This document shows, piece by piece, positions 61,965 through 64,000 of a DNA stretch of 64,000 nt. The notes beneath the pieces were generated by a model. It was not told the DNA's origin and made no database searches. It saw only the letters and a program-made list of their open reading frames with translations. The position numbers and the translations under genes are program-made. Numbering within the stretch: the first letter of the stretch is position 1; every line of letters begins with the position of its first letter. The DNA comes from Polyangiaceae bacterium (GTDB taxonomy: Bacteria > Myxococcota_A > Polyangia > Polyangiales > Polyangiaceae): the NCBI GenBank assembly GCA_041389725.1, contig JAWKRG010000015.1:62001-126000 (forward strand), in the 5' to 3' direction.

Positions 61965-63311
61965 CTACAGGCAGCAGAATGTCACTGGCCCCGTCGCAGT
62001 CGCGGTGCCGGTGACCTGTCCACCCGTGGGCGGACAATTACCGCTGGCTTGCAGGTGACCCGAGCGCGTGTCGGCTGGCGGCATGCCGCCGCTGCCGGGC
62101 GGGAACGTGGTGAGGGGATCGGGATCTACCGGGAGCGGCACGCAGGTGTTGGGAGCCGCGACGGCCGTCACGTTCTGCGAGCAGTTGTCGTCGGTGTAGA
62201 GCGTGAGGGTGCCCGTGCATCCGGTCCCAGGGGTGCCGCACGTGCACGCGCTGCAATCGCGCCCCTCCGTGAAAGACTGGTGGCCCAAGGTTTTGGCGCT
62301 GAAGGGCGCCGGACAAGCGTGATCGCCGTCTTGATAGATGCACACGCTGCTGCCAAAGGGTGCCGCGGGCTTTGGTACGCAGCTGCCGCTGCCACAGCCC
62401 TTGCCCGTCGCCGGAGCATCCCCGCAGGCGCGCACGCTCTTGTCCCAAGTCGGCGTCGGAATCGTCTTGGAACCCGTTTCGCCTGCAGTGCATGCGCCGC
62501 CGGCCACCGACCGCAGAGGTCCCATCCACACTGCTTTGGCGCCGGAACCGTCCGAGGAGATCAGCGTCGGAATCAAGTCGCAAGCAATACCGTTCTGCAC
62601 GACGATGTCGGTGTAGGGTGCCGACCCGCACTTGACTTGGTCGGCATCGCCTCCCCAACAGGGCCCGCCGCTGCAAGTGCCGTCGGTCATGAACACTAGG
62701 CTCGCTTCGCAGCTGACCCCGGTGCTGCCGTCGCAGGTGCAGGTCGGACAGGTGACCGTGCCGGGAAGTAGCCCGTTGTTCGCGTTCAGTTTGACTGTTT
62801 GGTAGCCCCCAGATTGCAGACAGTCGGGGGCAGCGTTGCTGCCGGAATAGACAGCCACGGGTCCCGTCCAACCTGCTGGCACGACTGGCGCGCACGTGTA
62901 GCCGCTCTGACAGTCCGTGTCTTCGCAGTCGATCTTGGTGTCGCCATCGTCGTCGACGCCGTTGGTGCAGTTCTCGTTGCCGCTGCCGCCGCTGCCACCG
63001 GTCGCGCCGCCACTGCCACCGGTCGCGCCGCCGCTGCCGCCGGTCGCGCCGCCACTGCCACCCGTCACGCCACCACTGCCACCCGTCGCGCCAACCCCAC
63101 CACTAGCACCGCCGCTAGCCGATGCCCCACCGCTGCTGGCGCCCACGCCACCAAAGCCACCAGCACCCGTCGCGCCCACGCCGCCCGTGGTGCCGGAGTC
63201 GTAGAACTGATCGTCGTCGACGAAGGTGTGATCGGGAAAGCTACACCCCAGCAGCCCGAGGCCCAGCACGACGTAGCGCCAATGGTGAGGGAGAACTCTA
63301 GAAGCGGCCAC
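61965..63311 (-). CDS. Cys-rich lipoprotein with tandem Gly-rich repeats
   Basis: 448 aa. The signal peptide ends in LGLLGC. Residues 40-108 are Gly/Ser/Ala/Thr-rich, with GGSGGAT repeated four to five times. A MopE-like CTNGVDDDGDTKIDCEDTDC follows, then a long Cys-rich part with CTCDGSTGVSC and CSACTCGTPGTGC, ending in FCCL. It overlaps the upstream gene by 14 bases and is likely co-translated with it. Function unknown; probably surface-exposed. Confidence 0.82.
   Translation of the reverse strand: MAASRVLPHHWRYVVLGLGLLGCSFPDHTFVDDDQFYDSGTTGGVGATGAGGFGGVGASSGGASASGGASGGVGATGGSGGVTGGSGGATGGSGGATGGSGGATGGSGGSGNENCTNGVDDDGDTKIDCEDTDCQSGYTCAPVVPAGWTGPVAVYSGSNAAPDCLQSGGYQTVKLNANNGLLPGTVTCPTCTCDGSTGVSCEASLVFMTDGTCSGGPCWGGDADQVKCGSAPYTDIVVQNGIACDLIPTLISSDGSGAKAVWMGPLRSVAGGACTAGETGSKTIPTPTWDKSVRACGDAPATGKGCGSGSCVPKPAAPFGSSVCIYQDGDHACPAPFSAKTLGHQSFTEGRDCSACTCGTPGTGCTGTLTLYTDDNCSQNVTAVAAPNTCVPLPVDPDPLTTFPPGSGGMPPADTRSGHLQASGNCPPTGGQVTGTATATGPVTFCCL
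63001..63084. repeat. tandem 21-base coding repeat
   Basis: Four units of 21 bases, near-identical, encode GGSGGAT (minus strand) in the Gly-rich linker. There are no spacers, so it is not a CRISPR array. Confidence 0.7.
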
Positions 63312-64000
63312 CGATCGTCACTCCCGAAAACGCCCGATTCGCGCCCACGTCGACCTTCAGCCGCCGTGCGCTTTCAGCCTTGCTGTCGCTCTTGCCACCC
63401 CCGGTAATGAGCATGACCGTCGCGACGCCAATGCCGACGACGCCGATCCCCAAGGTCACGTTGGTCAGAAGCGCTGCCCGCTCTCCGTCGTCTTGGATCT
63501 CCTGCTTGGAACGAGGACAAACGTCGTTGCGACAGACGTCTTCCAGGTCCGATTCGGCGGAGTTCTTCTGCAGGAAGAAGAATCCCGAAGCCGCCAGACT
63601 CGCGACGCCCACGCCACCGATGATCCAGGGCAACGCCGAACCCGACGGTTTCACTTCCACCGGCGGAGGCTGCTCCACAGGCGGAGGCTCCACGGGTGGG
63701 GTGTCGCTGTCGAGGGGAGACAGAGCCTCGGGTGGCACGAGTTCCACGTCCTGCACTTCCCCTTCCGCCACCGTCACGGTCTGTTCGAACTGCCCCTTGG
63801 CCAGCCGCGCCACGATGCGATGGGTTCCGGGGTCGACGCTGACTTCGCGGCCCACCTTGGCTTCACCCAATTCGACGCCATCCAACACGATGCGAGCGGA
63901 CTCCGCACCCTCACCACGCTTGATCACCAGCTTGGGGATGCGGGCTTCCAACCCTTGGCGCGCCTTGGCGATCTCCGGAGCTTCGGCGGCGTTGGCTTGC
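63298..64000 (-). CDS. PEGA-like membrane protein, N-terminus beyond the window
   Basis: The reading frame runs open past the window edge, so this is partial at the 5' end (at least 234 codons). A PEGA-like domain (IVLDGVELGEAKVGREVSVD, PGTHRIVARLAKG) leads through a Pro/Glu-rich linker to two membrane helices (ALPWIIGGVGVASLAASG and LGIGVVGIGVATVMLI). The short C-terminal end reads GVTIGGRF. It overlaps the next gene by 14 bases. Proteins of this kind often sit in the outer or inner membrane of Myxococcota with unknown partners. Confidence 0.8.
   Translation of the reverse strand, partial: QANAAEAPEIAKARQGLEARIPKLVIKRGEGAESARIVLDGVELGEAKVGREVSVDPGTHRIVARLAKGQFEQTVTVAEGEVQDVELVPPEALSPLDSDTPPVEPPPVEQPPPVEVKPSGSALPWIIGGVGVASLAASGFFFLQKNSAESDLEDVCRNDVCPRSKQEIQDDGERAALLTNVTLGIGVVGIGVATVMLITGGGKSDSKAESARRLKVDVGANRAFSGVTIGGRF

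Noticed and set aside
63001..63084. CRISPR-like regular repeats
   Set aside because: Direct tandem repeats without spacers, coding for Gly-rich linker units.
1..64000. tRNA, rRNA, insertion sequences, prophage or plasmid origin
   Set aside because: No T-loop motif, rRNA stretch, transposase, integrase or terminal inverted repeats were noticed by eye; a tool search would be decisive.

Overview
The window is about 64 kb of GC-rich DNA with densely packed genes on both strands. The mix of genes suggests a predatory or soil myxobacterium of the phylum Myxococcota, most likely class Polyangia. It has Hanks-type kinases fused to other domains, several Cys-rich lipoproteins with Gly/Ala/Thr-rich or Asp/Ala-rich linkers, PEGA-type proteins, an FHA gene coupled to a hybrid histidine kinase, and a lone type III secretion export protein. 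That placement is inferred from gene content. No rRNA, tRNA, CRISPR array, insertion sequence or prophage was recognised.

Layout. Positions 44-3599 hold two ion-coupled transporters and an M48-like peptidase lipoprotein. An orphan FlhB/YscU homologue follows at 3745. A minus-strand group (11406 down to 5150) encodes a HEAT-repeat protein, a 2-oxoacid dehydrogenase E1 alpha subunit, dihydrolipoamide dehydrogenase, a PspA-family protein and a cyclase-like/ATPase protein whose 3' end looks damaged. Next come a DedA/YqaA-type membrane protein, an FHA gene overlapping a hybrid histidine kinase, and a minus-strand lipoprotein-OppB-OppC operon. Two plus-strand surface lipoproteins, a TPR-like Ser/Thr kinase, an NSS-family transporter and a lipase lie at 17072-23320. 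Two tandem MopE-like Cys-rich lipoproteins (23334-25899) are clear duplicates. A minus-strand operon panB-panC-tmk-PDZ lipoprotein follows.

The centre (29343-44219) is one large plus-strand cluster: a coiled-coil membrane protein, MoxR ATPase, a large membrane protein, an ABC-2 type ATPase and permease, DUF58, BatA-like and double-VWA proteins. It is interrupted only by a histone H1-like gene on the minus strand and a 596-base hairpin-rich gap. This looks like one integrated envelope system driven by a MoxR/VWA chaperone pair. After it come a DNRLRE lipoprotein and OppD-OppF, which probably serve the OppBC permeases 30 kb away. PlsB, an M74-like endopeptidase and a DNA methyltransferase then form an overlapping chain (48675-53096). 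The right part has a Cys-rich lipoprotein, a kinase-PEGA-SUMF1 fusion, a small secreted protein, ScoA/ScoB CoA-transferase, a polytopic membrane protein next to a FAD oxidoreductase, another Cys-rich lipoprotein, and a PEGA-like protein cut off by the window edge.

A theme across the window is start-site architecture. At least 18 genes that are not translationally coupled have a TA-led hexamer resembling a -10 box only 4-11 bases before the start codon, mostly without a Shine-Dalgarno sequence. A small second class, mostly secreted proteins plus the histone-like protein, has an AGGG or GGAGG ribosome site instead. This pattern was also used to choose several starts.
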